Part shown: positions 9,873 through 22,489 of the stretch, piece after piece
Numbering within the stretch: position 1 is the first letter of the stretch
Layout of the letters: each line of letters opens with the position of its first letter
From: FEB-7 sp963698265
Lineage (GTDB): Bacteria; Pseudomonadota; Gammaproteobacteria; Burkholderiales; Usitatibacteraceae
Length of the DNA: 64,000 nucleotides
Assembly (NCBI GenBank): GCA_963698265.1
Contig: CAVOQC010000003.1
Coordinates: 1-64,000 of the forward strand
Direction: 5' to 3'
The notes under the pieces: generated by a model
Databases searched by the model: none
Told to the model about the DNA's origin: nothing
The model's input: only the letters and a program-made list of their open reading frames with translations
Position numbers and translations under genes: made by a program

Positions 9873-9891
9873 CCGGGCTGCTGGCGCCCGG
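9873..9891 (+). terminator. Weak hairpin after the metalloprotease gene
   Basis: CCGGGC (9873-9878) and GCCCGG (9886-9891) enclose a 7-base loop and are followed only by TTTA. It lies in the 240-bp gap between two convergent genes, where termination is expected. A separate 12-bp palindrome CCGGAATTCCGG is at 10039-10050. I see no other signal in the gap. Confidence 0.25.
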
Positions 9892-10070
9892 TTTACGGGA
9901 CCATCCTCCCCCGATAAGTGTTGCGCGGACTAACGGGGCCGGAAGGGCAGCTTTTTCGCCAACCGTGAACGGTGCGCCGCCCAGCCCGCCCCGCATTGCA
10001 ATATCACGCCCCGGCGCCAGGAGTGTCCGCTGATCTGGCCGGAATTCCGGTACCACGTCCCGGCACGAAA

Positions 10071-12782
<2,712 letters not shown>

Positions 12783-12859
12783 CGGGAAACTCCTGGGACC
12801 ATGGGGGCGGGAATCGGCGGGGTGGGGTTCGCGAACCGCGACCCGGGGGCCTCGCTGCT

Positions 12860-13594
12860 TCATTGAATGCGGCGGCGGCGGGCCTCGAAGAGACAGACAC
12901 CGCTCGCCACCGAAACGTTCAGGCTCTCCACCGAGCCCAGCATCGGGATGGAGACCAGGTGGTCGCAGGAATCGCGGGTCAGGCGTCGCAGGCCCTCTCC
13001 TTCGGCGCCCAGGACGAGGCCGAGAGCGCCGTCGAGCTTCGCCTCCCACAGGGTCCGCGGGGCGTCGTCCGCCGTGCCCACCATCCAGATGCCCCGCTCC
13101 TTGAGCTCGCGCATCGTCCTCGCCAGGTTCGTGACCACGACATAGGGCACGGTCTCGGCTGCGCCGGAAGCGACCTTGATCGCCGCGGTGGTGAGCCCGC
13201 AGCTGCGGTCCTTCGGGGCGATGACGGCGTGTGCCCCCGCGCCATCGGCCACGCGCAGGCAGGCGCCGAGGTTGTGCGGGTCCTGCACGCCGTCGAGCAG
13301 CAGCAGCAGCGCCGGCTCCTCGAGGCCCTCGAGCACGTCCTCGATGAACTGCGGCATGTGCATCTCGTCGGCCATCGCCACCACGCCCTGGTGGCGCGCC
13401 CCTCCGGACATGCCGTCCAGGCGCTTCGCGTCCACTGCCATCAAGCGCACGCCGAGCTTGTCGGCGAGCGACTTGAGGTCCTTCATGCGCGCATCCGACC
13501 GTTCCGCGTCCACGTAGATCTCGCGCACCGAATCCGCCTTCTGCTTCAGGCGCCCCCGCACCGCGTGGAATCCCGCCAGCGTCTTGATCGCCAT
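12860..13594 (-). CDS. rlmB: 23S rRNA (guanosine-2'-O-)-methyltransferase RlmB
   Basis: A 244-residue SpoU (TrmH) family methyltransferase that methylates the ribose of G2251 in 23S rRNA using S-adenosylmethionine. The SPOUT signature motifs are visible: DGVQDPHNLGACLR (motif 1, with the catalytic-type Asn), VLGAEGEGLRR (motif 2) and IPMLGSVESLNVSVA (motif 3, knot). An N-terminal substrate-binding domain spans about residues 1-75. The gene starts 1 bp after the rnr stop codon, the conserved proteobacterial rnr-rlmB pair, so the two are co-transcribed. The start MAIKTLAGFH matches the usual N-terminus. Confidence 0.95.
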   Translation of the reverse strand: MAIKTLAGFHAVRGRLKQKADSVREIYVDAERSDARMKDLKSLADKLGVRLMAVDAKRLDGMSGGARHQGVVAMADEMHMPQFIEDVLEGLEEPALLLLLDGVQDPHNLGACLRVADGAGAHAVIAPKDRSCGLTTAAIKVASGAAETVPYVVVTNLARTMRELKERGIWMVGTADDAPRTLWEAKLDGALGLVLGAEGEGLRRLTRDSCDHLVSIPMLGSVESLNVSVASGVCLFEARRRRIQ

Positions 13595-13595
13595 C

Positions 13596-15899
13596 CTACT
13601 TCCGCTTCTTCCTGCCGTCGGAGAGGCGCGTGTCGAGCTTCGCGTGCTTCTTGTCCTGGTCGCGGGGCTTCTTCGCCACCGCCACCGGAACCGCGTGAGG
13701 CATCTCGCCTTCGGCGGAGGGGCTGCGGCCCGCGGCATCGACAAGCACGAAATCGATCTTGGTGGTCTCGATGTCCACCCGCACCACGCGCACCTTCACG
13801 CGGGCGCCGAGCTGGTAGCGGATGCCGGTGCGCTCGCCACGCAGCAGGTGGCGCTGCTGGTCGTACTGGTAGTAGTCGGCCCCCAGGTCGGAGATGTGGA
13901 CCAACCCGTCGATGAAGAGCTCGTCGAGCGTGACGAAAAGCCCGAACCCGGTCACCCCGCTCACCGTGCCCTCGAACTCGTCGCCGACGTGGTCCTGCAT
14001 GAAGTAGCACTTGAGCCAGTTCTCGACATCGCGCGTGGCGTCGTCCGCCCTGCGCTCGGTCTCGGAGCAATGCACGCCCAGCGCGCTCCAGTCGACGGCT
14101 TCGAGGGACGCGCCGCCCAGGACCGCCTTGATCGCCCGGTGCACCACCAGGTCCGGGTAGCGCCGGATGGGAGAGGTGAAGTGCGTGTAGCCCTCGTAGG
14201 CGAGGCCGAAGTGGCCGACGTTCTTCGGGCTGTAGACCGCCTGTCGCAGCGACCGCAGCATCACCGTCTGCAGCAGCCCCGCGAAGGGCTTGTCCTTCAC
14301 CTTCGCGAGGAGCTGGGCGTAGTCCCGCGCATGGGGCTCGTCGCCGCCCGCGAGCGTGAGGCCGAAGTCCTTGAGCATGGAACGCAGCGCCTCGAGCTTC
14401 TCCGGCGTGGGCCCCTCGTGGACGCGAAAGAGCGTGGGCTGGCCGTTCTGCAGGAGGAAATCGGACGCGCACACGTTCGCCGCGAGCATGCACTCCTCGA
14501 TCAGGCGGTGGGCGTCGTTGCGCTCGACGCGGACGATGCGCTCGATCTTGCCGTGGTCGTCGAAGATCATCTGCGTCTCCACGGAGTCGAAGTCGATCGC
14601 CCCGCGCCGGGCCCGCTCTCCCAGCAGCGCCTTGAAGACGGCATGCAGGTGCCCGAGCCCCGGCACGAGCGCCTTGTCGACCGGGGGCTCGGCCCGCCCG
14701 CCCGCGAGCACGGCCGCCACCCGCGTGTAGGTCAGGCGCGCGTGCGAATGGATGACGCCGGAGTAGAAGCCGTAGTGGCGCACCACGCCGCCCGTCGAGA
14801 TCTCCATCTCGCACACCATCGTGAGGCGGTCCACCTCGGGCTTGAGCGAGCACAGCTCGTTCGAGAGCGCCTCGGGAAGCATCGGGATCACGCGGCGCGG
14901 GAAGTAGACGGAATTGCCGCGCTCCCGCGAATCGCGGTCCAGCGCATCGCCCGGCCGCACGTAGTGGCTCACGTCGGCGATGGCGACCCAGACCTTCCAG
15001 CCCTTGCCCTTGGCGAGCGGCTCGCAGCAGACGGCGTCGTCGAAGTCCTTGGCCGTCTCCCCGTCGATGGTGACGAACGGGAGGGCGCGCAGGTCCTTCC
15101 GGCCCTTGATGTCCTTCGCGAGCACCTTGTCGCCGACCTTCGCGGCCTGCTTTTCGGACTCCGCGGAGAACTCGGTCGGGAGGTCGTGCTTCCTCAGCGC
15201 GATCTCGATCTCCATCCCGGAATCGGCGTAGTTGCCGAGGATCTCCACCACGCGCGCGATGGGCTCCGCGTGGGGCGAGGGCTGCTGGATGATCTCGGCT
15301 TCCACGACCTGCCCGTGCTTCGCCCCGTTCGCGCCGTCGGGCGGCACGAGGAAATCCTGGGCGATCCGCTTGTCCTCCGCGACGATGAACATCACGCCCT
15401 GCTCGACGAACAGGCGTCCGACGACCTTCCGGTGGGAGCGCGTGAGCACCTCCACGATGGAGCCCTCGCGGCGGCCGCGCCGGTCCAGGCCGGTCACGCG
15501 CGCGAGCACCGTGTCGCCGTGCAGCGCCTTGTGCATCTGCTTGGGGCCGAGAAAGAGATCCTCGCTGCCGTCCTCGGGCTTCAGGAACCCGAAGCCGTCG
15601 GGGTGGCCTTGGACGCGGCCCTTGACGAGCCCGGCCTTGTCCGCGACGAGGATGGCGCCGCGGCGGTTGCGCATTACCTGGCCTTCGCGCTCCATGGCGG
15701 ACAGGCGCCGGGCGAAGGAATCGCGCTCGTGTCCTTCGATCGCGAGGAGGGAGACCAGGTGGTCCTCGGCGAGCGGCACGCCCTCGCGGTTGAGCACCTC
15801 GAGGATCATCTCGCGGCTGGGCAGGGGGTTTTCGTACTTCGCGGCTTCGCGGTCCCGATGGGGATCCGCATGCCGCAGGGTCTTGGCTTTTCTGGACAA
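13596..15899 (-). CDS. rnr: Ribonuclease R
   Basis: A 767-residue 3'-5' exoribonuclease that degrades structured RNA, processive and Mg2+-dependent. Order: N-terminal winged-helix/cold-shock region (about 20-240), the RNB catalytic domain (about 260-600, with KDFDDAV carrying the metal-binding Asp cluster and SPIRRYPDLVVHR), and the C-terminal S1 domain (about 640-720), ending in a basic tail (RKKRK). The start codon is TTG (15897-15899): GGAAGG lies 7 bases upstream and the protein begins MSRKAKTLRH, the usual short basic start. No ATG or GTG fits better. Its 5' end overlaps the promoter of the divergent tRNA-Leu. Confidence 0.95.
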   Translation of the reverse strand: MSRKAKTLRHADPHRDREAAKYENPLPSREMILEVLNREGVPLAEDHLVSLLAIEGHERDSFARRLSAMEREGQVMRNRRGAILVADKAGLVKGRVQGHPDGFGFLKPEDGSEDLFLGPKQMHKALHGDTVLARVTGLDRRGRREGSIVEVLTRSHRKVVGRLFVEQGVMFIVAEDKRIAQDFLVPPDGANGAKHGQVVEAEIIQQPSPHAEPIARVVEILGNYADSGMEIEIALRKHDLPTEFSAESEKQAAKVGDKVLAKDIKGRKDLRALPFVTIDGETAKDFDDAVCCEPLAKGKGWKVWVAIADVSHYVRPGDALDRDSRERGNSVYFPRRVIPMLPEALSNELCSLKPEVDRLTMVCEMEISTGGVVRHYGFYSGVIHSHARLTYTRVAAVLAGGRAEPPVDKALVPGLGHLHAVFKALLGERARRGAIDFDSVETQMIFDDHGKIERIVRVERNDAHRLIEECMLAANVCASDFLLQNGQPTLFRVHEGPTPEKLEALRSMLKDFGLTLAGGDEPHARDYAQLLAKVKDKPFAGLLQTVMLRSLRQAVYSPKNVGHFGLAYEGYTHFTSPIRRYPDLVVHRAIKAVLGGASLEAVDWSALGVHCSETERRADDATRDVENWLKCYFMQDHVGDEFEGTVSGVTGFGLFVTLDELFIDGLVHISDLGADYYQYDQQRHLLRGERTGIRYQLGARVKVRVVRVDIETTKIDFVLVDAAGRSPSAEGEMPHAVPVAVAKKPRDQDKKHAKLDTRLSDGRKKRK

Positions 15900-15921
15900 A
15901 AAAGGGCCTTCCTTCTAAAAT
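15893..15921 (+). promoter_or_regulatory. tRNA-Leu promoter
   Basis: TGGACA (15893-15898), a 17-bp spacer and TAAAAT (15916-15921) form a strong sigma70 promoter, with transcription predicted from about 15928, some 24 bases before the tRNA. The -35 box overlaps the TTG start codon of rnr on the other strand, so tRNA transcription and rnr expression may interfere. Confidence 0.8.
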
Positions 15922-15951
15922 TGCGGGCTTGGCTGACGAAGGTCAGTCCAT

Positions 15952-16036
15952 GCCCAGATGGCGGAATTGGTAGACGCACCAGTTTCAGGTACTGGCGGGT
16001 AACACCGTGGAGGTTCGAGTCCTCTTCTGGGCACCA
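15952..16036 (+). tRNA. tRNA-Leu (anticodon CAG)
   Basis: An 85-nt class II tRNA with encoded CCA. The acceptor stem GCCCAGA pairs with TCTGGGC (16026-16032), followed by A and CCA. The D-loop contains GGAATTGGTAGACGC, a leucine-type signature. The anticodon stem CCAGT/ACTGG encloses TTCAGGT, giving anticodon CAG for CUG codons. A variable arm is followed by a T-arm with GGTTCGAGTCC. CUG is the main leucine codon in a GC-rich genome, and the gene has its own strong promoter. Confidence 0.97.
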
Positions 16037-16042
16037 CCGATT

Positions 16043-16071
16043 ATGGGGCCGGGTCGAAAACCCGGCCCCAT
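16043..16071 (+). terminator. Rho-independent terminator shared by tRNA-Leu and purA
   Basis: ATGGGGCCGGGT (16043-16054) pairs perfectly with ACCCGGCCCCAT (16060-16071) around a 5-base loop and is followed by TTCATT on the plus strand. It begins 7 bases after the tRNA CCA and ends 2 bases from the purA stop codon, so it separates the convergent units. The U-tract is better for the tRNA direction than for purA. Confidence 0.75.
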
Positions 16072-16072
16072 T

Positions 16073-17413
<1,341 letters not shown>

Positions 17414-17414
17414 C

Positions 17415-18578
17415 TCAGTTGCCTTTCAGGGGAACGACCGACCAGTGGCCTTCGTTCGATTGCAGGATTCGGTCGCAGCCCAGTTCAGCGCGAGCGTCGT
17501 CGTGGCCGGGAAGGTCGGCGATCACGATCTCGCCGGCCGCGCGCAGCCTCGCCACTTCCTCGTCGAGCGCCGGATCCTCGACGCAAGGCGCGAGGACGGC
17601 CGCAGGACGGGGCGTGGCGCCGACGAGGGAGGCGATGCGGCGCAGGTCCATCGTGAAGCCGGTGGCGGGCCGGGCCCGCCCGAAGGAGCGCCCCACCTCG
17701 TCGTAGCGGCCTCCGCGCGCCAGGGCGTCGGGCGAGGCCGGCGCGAATGCCGCGAAGACCACGCCGCTTTCATAGTTGAAGCCGCCCAGCTCCGCCAGGT
17801 CGAAGCTCACCTCGAGGCCGGGCGCGGCCACTTCCCTCGCAAGGCGCGCGAGTTCGTCCAGCGCCTGGGCGATGGCGGGGTTTTTCGGCAGCGCCTTGCG
17901 CGCCTCGTCCAGCACCGCCGCGTCCCCGTTCAGGCGAGTGAGCCGCGCGATCGCCTCGGCACGCTCCTCGCCGAGCGCCGCGCCCATCGCGAGGACCGTC
18001 GGCGCGTCCTTCTGCTGCACGGCGTGGAAAAGCGACTCCGCCTCTTCCGCGCCCAGGCCGGCGCCTTCGGTGAGCGCGCGGTAGATGCGCGGGTGCCCGA
18101 TGTCCAGGTGCAGGCGCTCGAGCCCCGCGACGGCGAGCGAGCGCGACATGAGCCGGAGCACCTCGAGATCGGCCTCCAGGCCCGCGTGCCCGTAGAGTTC
18201 CGCGCCGATCTGGATGGGCTCGCGCGTCGTGGTCATTCCCGAGGGCAGCGTATGCAGCACGCTGCCGCAGTAGGCGAGGCGCGCCACCCCCTCCCGGTTG
18301 AGCAGGTGCGCGTCGATTCGCGCCACCTGCGGCGTATGGTCCGCGCGAACGCCGAGCTGCCTTCCGGAGAGACGGTCCACGAGCCGGAAGGTGGCGAGGT
18401 CCAGGTCGCGCCCGGTGCCGGAGAGGAGGGACTCGGTGAATTCGAGCAACGGCGGCTGGACGATCTCGAAGCCATGCACCTCGAAGAGGTCGAGGAGGGA
18501 GCGGCGAAGCCGCTCCACCGTCCTCGCCCCGTCGGGGAGGATGTCCTCGATGTGCTCGGGCAGGAGCCAGCGCCTCAT
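17415..18578 (-). CDS. hisZ: ATP phosphoribosyltransferase regulatory subunit
   Basis: A 387-residue homologue of histidyl-tRNA synthetase catalytic cores that lacks aminoacylation and serves as the regulatory partner of short-form HisG in histidine biosynthesis. The class II core is seen in HIEDILPDGARTVERLRR...RADHTPQVARIDAHL, and the C-terminal part has ALARGGRYDEVGRSFGRARPATGF, corresponding to HisRS motif 3. The tRNA-binding domain of HisS is missing, which separates it from the true hisS at 25704. It overlaps DUF2065 by ATGA and is followed at once by purA. The catalytic HisG partner is not in the window. Confidence 0.93.
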   Translation of the reverse strand: MRRWLLPEHIEDILPDGARTVERLRRSLLDLFEVHGFEIVQPPLLEFTESLLSGTGRDLDLATFRLVDRLSGRQLGVRADHTPQVARIDAHLLNREGVARLAYCGSVLHTLPSGMTTTREPIQIGAELYGHAGLEADLEVLRLMSRSLAVAGLERLHLDIGHPRIYRALTEGAGLGAEEAESLFHAVQQKDAPTVLAMGAALGEERAEAIARLTRLNGDAAVLDEARKALPKNPAIAQALDELARLAREVAAPGLEVSFDLAELGGFNYESGVVFAAFAPASPDALARGGRYDEVGRSFGRARPATGFTMDLRRIASLVGATPRPAAVLAPCVEDPALDEEVARLRAAGEIVIADLPGHDDARAELGCDRILQSNEGHWSVVPLKGN

Positions 18579-18763
18579 GTCACGAACGCCAGCAGGGCGA
18601 GGCCCACGGTCATCGACACCAGTCCCGCGAAGCGGATCTGCCCGTCCTTCATCTCGATCAGGTTGCGGAAGGCCTCGCGCCAGAGCTTCGGCGCCACGAA
18701 AGGCAGGATTCCCTCGATCACGAGCATGAGCGCAAACCCCGCGAACAGGACTTCCGTCACCAC
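18575..18763 (-). CDS. DUF2065 inner-membrane protein (YjeT-like)
   Basis: A 62-residue protein with two predicted membrane helices: about residues 4-25 (VLFAGFALMLVIEGILPFVAP) and 43-60. The middle REAFRNLIEMKDGQIRFAGL is typical of the DUF2065/YjeT family, which accompanies hflKC in proteobacteria. Function is unknown. The start is GTG 18763 (a second GTG follows). The TGA overlaps the hisZ ATG by 4 bp. Confidence 0.85.
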   Translation of the reverse strand: MVTEVLFAGFALMLVIEGILPFVAPKLWREAFRNLIEMKDGQIRFAGLVSMTVGLALLAFVT

Positions 18764-18772
18764 CCCGGGGCC

Positions 18773-19648
18773 CTACTTGCCGCGGCCCGGGTTCTTCAGG
18801 TACTTGAAGAATTCCGAATTCGGCTCGAGGACCATCACGTCGCTCTTGTTGCGCAAGGCGGAGCGGTAGGCCTCGAGGCTGCGGTAGAAGCTGTAGAACT
18901 CGGCATTGCGGCTGTAGGCCTCCGCATAGATGCGCGAGGCCTGCGCGTCGCCCTCGCCCTTGATGCGCTGGGCGTCGCGGTAGGCCTCCGCCACGATCAC
19001 CTGCTTCTGGCGGTCGGCGTCGGCCTTGATCTTCTCGCCCTCGGCGGCACCCGTGGAGCGCAGCTCGTTGGCCACGCGCTTTCGTTCCGACTCCATCCGG
19101 CGGTAGACGTCGGAGGAGATCTCGGGCACGAGGTCCACGCGCTTCAGCCTCACGTCCACGACCTCCACGCCGATGTTCTTCACGTCCTTGTCGACCTTGT
19201 CGGCGACCGTCTCCATGATCTTGTCGCGCTCGCCGGACACCACGTCGTGCACCGTGCGCTTGGCGAATTCCGCGCGCAACGCGTCGTTGACCGTCTGCGA
19301 GATGCGCGCTTCGGCGGCGTTGGAGTCTCCCCGCACCGACACGTAGTACTGGCGCACGTCGATCACGCGCCACTTCACGAAGGAGTCCACGAGGACGTTC
19401 TTGTTCTCCGAGGTGAGGAAGCGCTCGGCGTCCTTGGTGTCGTAGGTCTGGATGCGCGTGTCGAAGAGGCGCACGTTCTGCAGCAGCGGCACCATGAAGT
19501 ACAGACCCGGCTGGGTCTGCAGCGAGATGACCTCGCCCAGCTGGAACTTGATGGCGGCCTTGCGCTGGTCGACCGTGTAGACGCTCATGGAGAGCGCGAG
19601 AATCGCGACGGCGATGGCAACGAGGGTGGCGGCGGCGGAGCGGTTCAT
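18773..19648 (-). CDS. hflC: HflC, FtsH protease modulator
   Basis: A 291-residue SPFH/band-7 protein with one N-terminal membrane anchor (about residues 5-26). It assembles with HflK into the periplasmic cage around FtsH, limiting proteolysis of membrane proteins. Visible family features: SVYTVDQRKAAIKFQLGEV after the anchor, QPGLYFMVPLLQNVRLFDTR, and the long coiled-coil with AEGEKIKADADRQKQVIVAEAYRDAQ...GEGDAQASRIYAEA. The start lies 9 bp after the hflK stop codon. Confidence 0.95.
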   Translation of the reverse strand: MNRSAAATLVAIAVAILALSMSVYTVDQRKAAIKFQLGEVISLQTQPGLYFMVPLLQNVRLFDTRIQTYDTKDAERFLTSENKNVLVDSFVKWRVIDVRQYYVSVRGDSNAAEARISQTVNDALRAEFAKRTVHDVVSGERDKIMETVADKVDKDVKNIGVEVVDVRLKRVDLVPEISSDVYRRMESERKRVANELRSTGAAEGEKIKADADRQKQVIVAEAYRDAQRIKGEGDAQASRIYAEAYSRNAEFYSFYRSLEAYRSALRNKSDVMVLEPNSEFFKYLKNPGRGK

Positions 19649-19657
19649 CGGCGCACC

Positions 19658-20866
19658 TTATCGGTCACGGGAACGCAGCGCGTCGCCGGTGCGCGCGCCG
19701 CCTGGAGCCGGCGCGCCGGGGGCGGCGGGATCGGCAGGAGAAATCATGCGCGGCAGCGGCACGTCCGCTCCCTGGGCGGAAACCGTGGCGCCCGGCGTCG
19801 AGCTCATCTGCATGAGCTTGTCCAGCGGCAGGAAGAGCAGGTTCTGGCCCGCCTTCTGGTCCACGATCACCTTGCTGGTGTTGGAGAGGATCTGCTGCAT
19901 CGACTCCAGGTACAGGCGCTCGCGGGTGACCTGCGGGGCCTTCTCGTACTCGACGAGCACCTGGCGGAAGCGCGAGCCTTCGCCCTGGGCGGTGGCGATG
20001 ACCGTCTGCTTGTAGCCGGCGGCCTCCTCGGTGAGGCGGGCGGCCACGCCGCGGGCGTTCGGCACCACGCTGTTGGCGTAGGCCTGGCCCTCGTTCTTGA
20101 AGCGCTCGCGGTCCTGCTGCGCGCGCACGGCGTCGTCGAAGGAGGCCTGCACCTGCTCCGGCGGCTGCACGTTCTGCAGGTTCACCGTGGTGACGTTGAT
20201 GCCGGTCCGGTAGCGGTCCAGGATCTGCTGCATCAGCTGCTTCACGCGGGAGGCGATCTCGCTGCGGCCCTGGTTCAGCACGAAGTCCATCTTGCTCTTG
20301 CCCACGATCTCGCGAATGGCGGTCTCGGCGGCCTGGAGCACGTTGTCGTCGGGATTGCGGTTGTTGAAGAGGTAATCCTCCGGGCTCTTGAGCGTGTACT
20401 GGATGGCGAACTGCACGTCGACGATGTTCTCGTCGTCCGTGAGCATCAAGGCCTCCTGGGGCTGCTTGTTCTTGGCCGTCCCGCGGTAGCCCACCTCCAC
20501 GGTGCGCACGCCGGAAACGTTGACCACCTCGACCGACTCCACCGGGTACGGCACATGCCAGCGCGGGCCGGGCATCGTCGTCTCGATGTACTTGCCCAGC
20601 CGCAGGACCACGCCGCGGCGGCCCTCATCCACGATGTAGAAGCCGCTCGCGAGCCACACGGCGACCACGATCAGGACGATGAACGCGATGGAGCCCCCGA
20701 AGAAGAAGGCGCCCGGACCGCCGGACGGCGGCATGGGACCCGATGGACCGGAGGGGCGGCGCGCGAAAAGGCCCGAGAGCTTCTGGTTGAGCTTCCTCAG
20801 GATCTCGTCGAGGTCCGGCGGGCCGTCGTTGGGGCGTTTTCCCCACTGGGGATCGTTGGGCGGCAT
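19658..20866 (-). CDS. hflK: HflK, FtsH protease modulator
   Basis: A 402-residue SPFH protein, partner of HflC. The N-terminus is cytoplasmic and proline/glycine-rich, starting MPPNDPQWGKRPNDGPPDL, with DLDEILRKLNQKLSGLF typical of HflK. The membrane span is at about residues 74-95 (SIAFIVLIVVAVWLASGF), followed by IVDEGRRGVVLRLGKY and GPRWHVPYPVESVEVVNV. The coiled coil of the second half contains AQGEGSRFRQVLVEYEKAPQVTRERLYLE. The C-terminal 50 residues are low-complexity Pro/Ala. It sits between hflX and hflC as in most proteobacteria. Confidence 0.95.
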   Translation of the reverse strand: MPPNDPQWGKRPNDGPPDLDEILRKLNQKLSGLFARRPSGPSGPMPPSGGPGAFFFGGSIAFIVLIVVAVWLASGFYIVDEGRRGVVLRLGKYIETTMPGPRWHVPYPVESVEVVNVSGVRTVEVGYRGTAKNKQPQEALMLTDDENIVDVQFAIQYTLKSPEDYLFNNRNPDDNVLQAAETAIREIVGKSKMDFVLNQGRSEIASRVKQLMQQILDRYRTGINVTTVNLQNVQPPEQVQASFDDAVRAQQDRERFKNEGQAYANSVVPNARGVAARLTEEAAGYKQTVIATAQGEGSRFRQVLVEYEKAPQVTRERLYLESMQQILSNTSKVIVDQKAGQNLLFLPLDKLMQMSSTPGATVSAQGADVPLPRMISPADPAAPGAPAPGGARTGDALRSRDR

Positions 20867-20949
20867 GCGAGTGTAGGGCGAAGGAGGTGGGAAAGGGACG
20901 AGGGGGAGATGGGGGCTGCGAGGCCAGGTTCAATGCGGCGCGGATTCGC

Positions 20950-22023
20950 CTAGGCGGCCGGAGCCAGTGCGCGCGGATCGGTTTCGCGAACCACTTCCGC
21001 CAGTGCCGCGCGGATGGCCTCGATTCCCCCGCCGGTGACGGCACTCGCCTTGATATTCAAGATTTTACCACAAGGATCGCGCACCACTTCCGCTACGGCG
21101 CCCGCGATCCGGTCGATCTTGTTCCAGACCACGATCTGCGGAATGTCGGCGGCCCCGATCTCCGCGAGCACCGCGTTCACGGCATCGACCTGCTCGTCGT
21201 GCCCGGGATGGGAGGCATCGACCACGTGCAGCAGGAGGTCGGCCTGCACCGTCTCCTCCAGCGTGGCGCGAAACGCCGCCACCAGACCGTGCGGAAGGTC
21301 GCGCACGAAACCCACCGTGTCGGAGATCGCCGCGTTCACGCCCTCTCCCAGGTGGAGCCGGCGCGTGGTCGGATCCAGCGTCGCGAAGAGCTTGTCGGCG
21401 ACGAATGCACCGGCGCGCGTGAGCCGGTTGAAGAGCGTCGACTTGCCGGCGTTGGTGTAGCCCACGATGGACACCCGCAGCATTCCCGAGCGCGCACGTG
21501 CCGCGCGTTGCGTCGCGCGGGTCCGCGCGACCTTCTTCAGGCGCTCTTTCAACTTCTTCACGCGCTCGCCGATGAGGCGCCGGTCCAGCTCGATCTGCTT
21601 CTCGCCCGGGCCACCGGTCTTCGACAGCCCCCCGCGCTGGCGCTCGAGGTGCGTCCAGCCGCGCACCAGGCGCGTGGACAGGTGCTCCAGCCGCGCGAGC
21701 TCGACCTGCAGCTTGCCTTCGTGGCTTCTCGCGCGCTGGGCGAAGATCTCCAGGATCAGGTCCGTGCGGTCGTAGACCTGCACGGCCGGCCCGCCCTCGG
21801 AAAGCGCACGCTCGAGGTTCCGGATCTGCACGGCGGTCAACGCGTGGTCGAACACCACCGAGCGCGCGCCATGCAGGCGGCAGGTGTCCTTGATCTCCTG
21901 GACCTTGCCGGAACCGGCGAAGGTCGATGCGTCGGGCCGGTCGCGGCTGCCGCCGATGACCGCGCATACCACGCCGCCCGCGCTGGCGATCAGGCTGCCG
22001 GCCTCCTCGGCGCGATCACGCAC
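20950..22023 (-). CDS. hflX: GTPase HflX, ribosome-associated
   Basis: A GTPase of the Obg-HflX group that splits stalled or stressed ribosomes. The N-terminal domain (SGKVQEI.., VVFDHALTAVQIRNLERAL, VYDRTDLILEIFAQRA), the helical linker (GPGEKQIELDRRLIGERVKKLK) and the G domain are present: G1 GYTNAGKST, G3 DTVGF, G4 NKID. The start given is GTG 22023 (357 residues). The same frame upstream encodes RTVLVCLEIGKRG, which matches the expected first strand of HflX, but there is no ATG, GTG or TTG before it. A CTG at 22107-22105, overlapping the end of hfq, is the only candidate that would include it. The true N-terminus is therefore open. Confidence 0.92.
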   Translation of the reverse strand: MRDRAEEAGSLIASAGGVVCAVIGGSRDRPDASTFAGSGKVQEIKDTCRLHGARSVVFDHALTAVQIRNLERALSEGGPAVQVYDRTDLILEIFAQRARSHEGKLQVELARLEHLSTRLVRGWTHLERQRGGLSKTGGPGEKQIELDRRLIGERVKKLKERLKKVARTRATQRAARARSGMLRVSIVGYTNAGKSTLFNRLTRAGAFVADKLFATLDPTTRRLHLGEGVNAAISDTVGFVRDLPHGLVAAFRATLEETVQADLLLHVVDASHPGHDEQVDAVNAVLAEIGAADIPQIVVWNKIDRIAGAVAEVVRDPCGKILNIKASAVTGGGIEAIRAALAEVVRETDPRALAPAA

Positions 22024-22084
22024 GCCCCGCTTGCCGATTTCCAGGCAGACGAGGACGGTGCGCTCCCTCGCGGGAGCCGGAGGC

Positions 22085-22324
22085 TCAGGATTCCTGGGGG
22101 TTTTCAGACGGGACCGACACCGGCCTGGCCGGCACGACCGTGGAAATGGCGTGCTTGTAGACCATCTGCGTCACGGTGTTCTTGAGGAGGACGACGTACT
22201 GGTCGAACGACTCGATCTGGCCCTGCAGCTTGATGCCGTTCACGAGGTAGATCGAGACCGGCACGTGTTCCTTGCGCAAGATGTTCAGGAAAGGATCCTG
22301 AAGCAGTTGCCCCTTGTTGCTCAT
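22085..22324 (-). CDS. hfq: RNA chaperone Hfq
   Basis: A 79-residue Sm-like hexamer-forming protein that pairs small RNAs with mRNAs. The core is canonical: MSNKGQLLQDPFLNILRKEH, with Sm1 VPVSIYLVNGIKLQGQIESFDQYVVLL and Sm2 QMVYKHAIST, including the distal and proximal RNA-binding residues (YKH). The C-terminal tail is short (about 14 residues), as in most betaproteobacteria. AAGGGG lies about 7 bases before the ATG. It sits between der and hflX. Confidence 0.98.
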   Translation of the reverse strand: MSNKGQLLQDPFLNILRKEHVPVSIYLVNGIKLQGQIESFDQYVVLLKNTVTQMVYKHAISTVVPARPVSVPSENPQES

Positions 22325-22489
22325 GGTTTGCCCCTTTTAGTTGCGGGTTCCTGTCCGGTGCCGTTAGCTGAATGTTCTGCGGCCCCCGGCCTTCCACTAA
22401 CCGCACGACTCTACTGGAAAGGCCGCTCGTTGGCCACCCGGGTAGGGACACCCGCCACGGGTGCGGAGTTCCCGGGAATGCCACCCGGA

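Noticed and set aside
17415..18578. Second histidyl-tRNA synthetase
   Set aside because: The anticodon-binding domain is absent and the context hflC-hisZ-purA is that of the HisG regulatory subunit.
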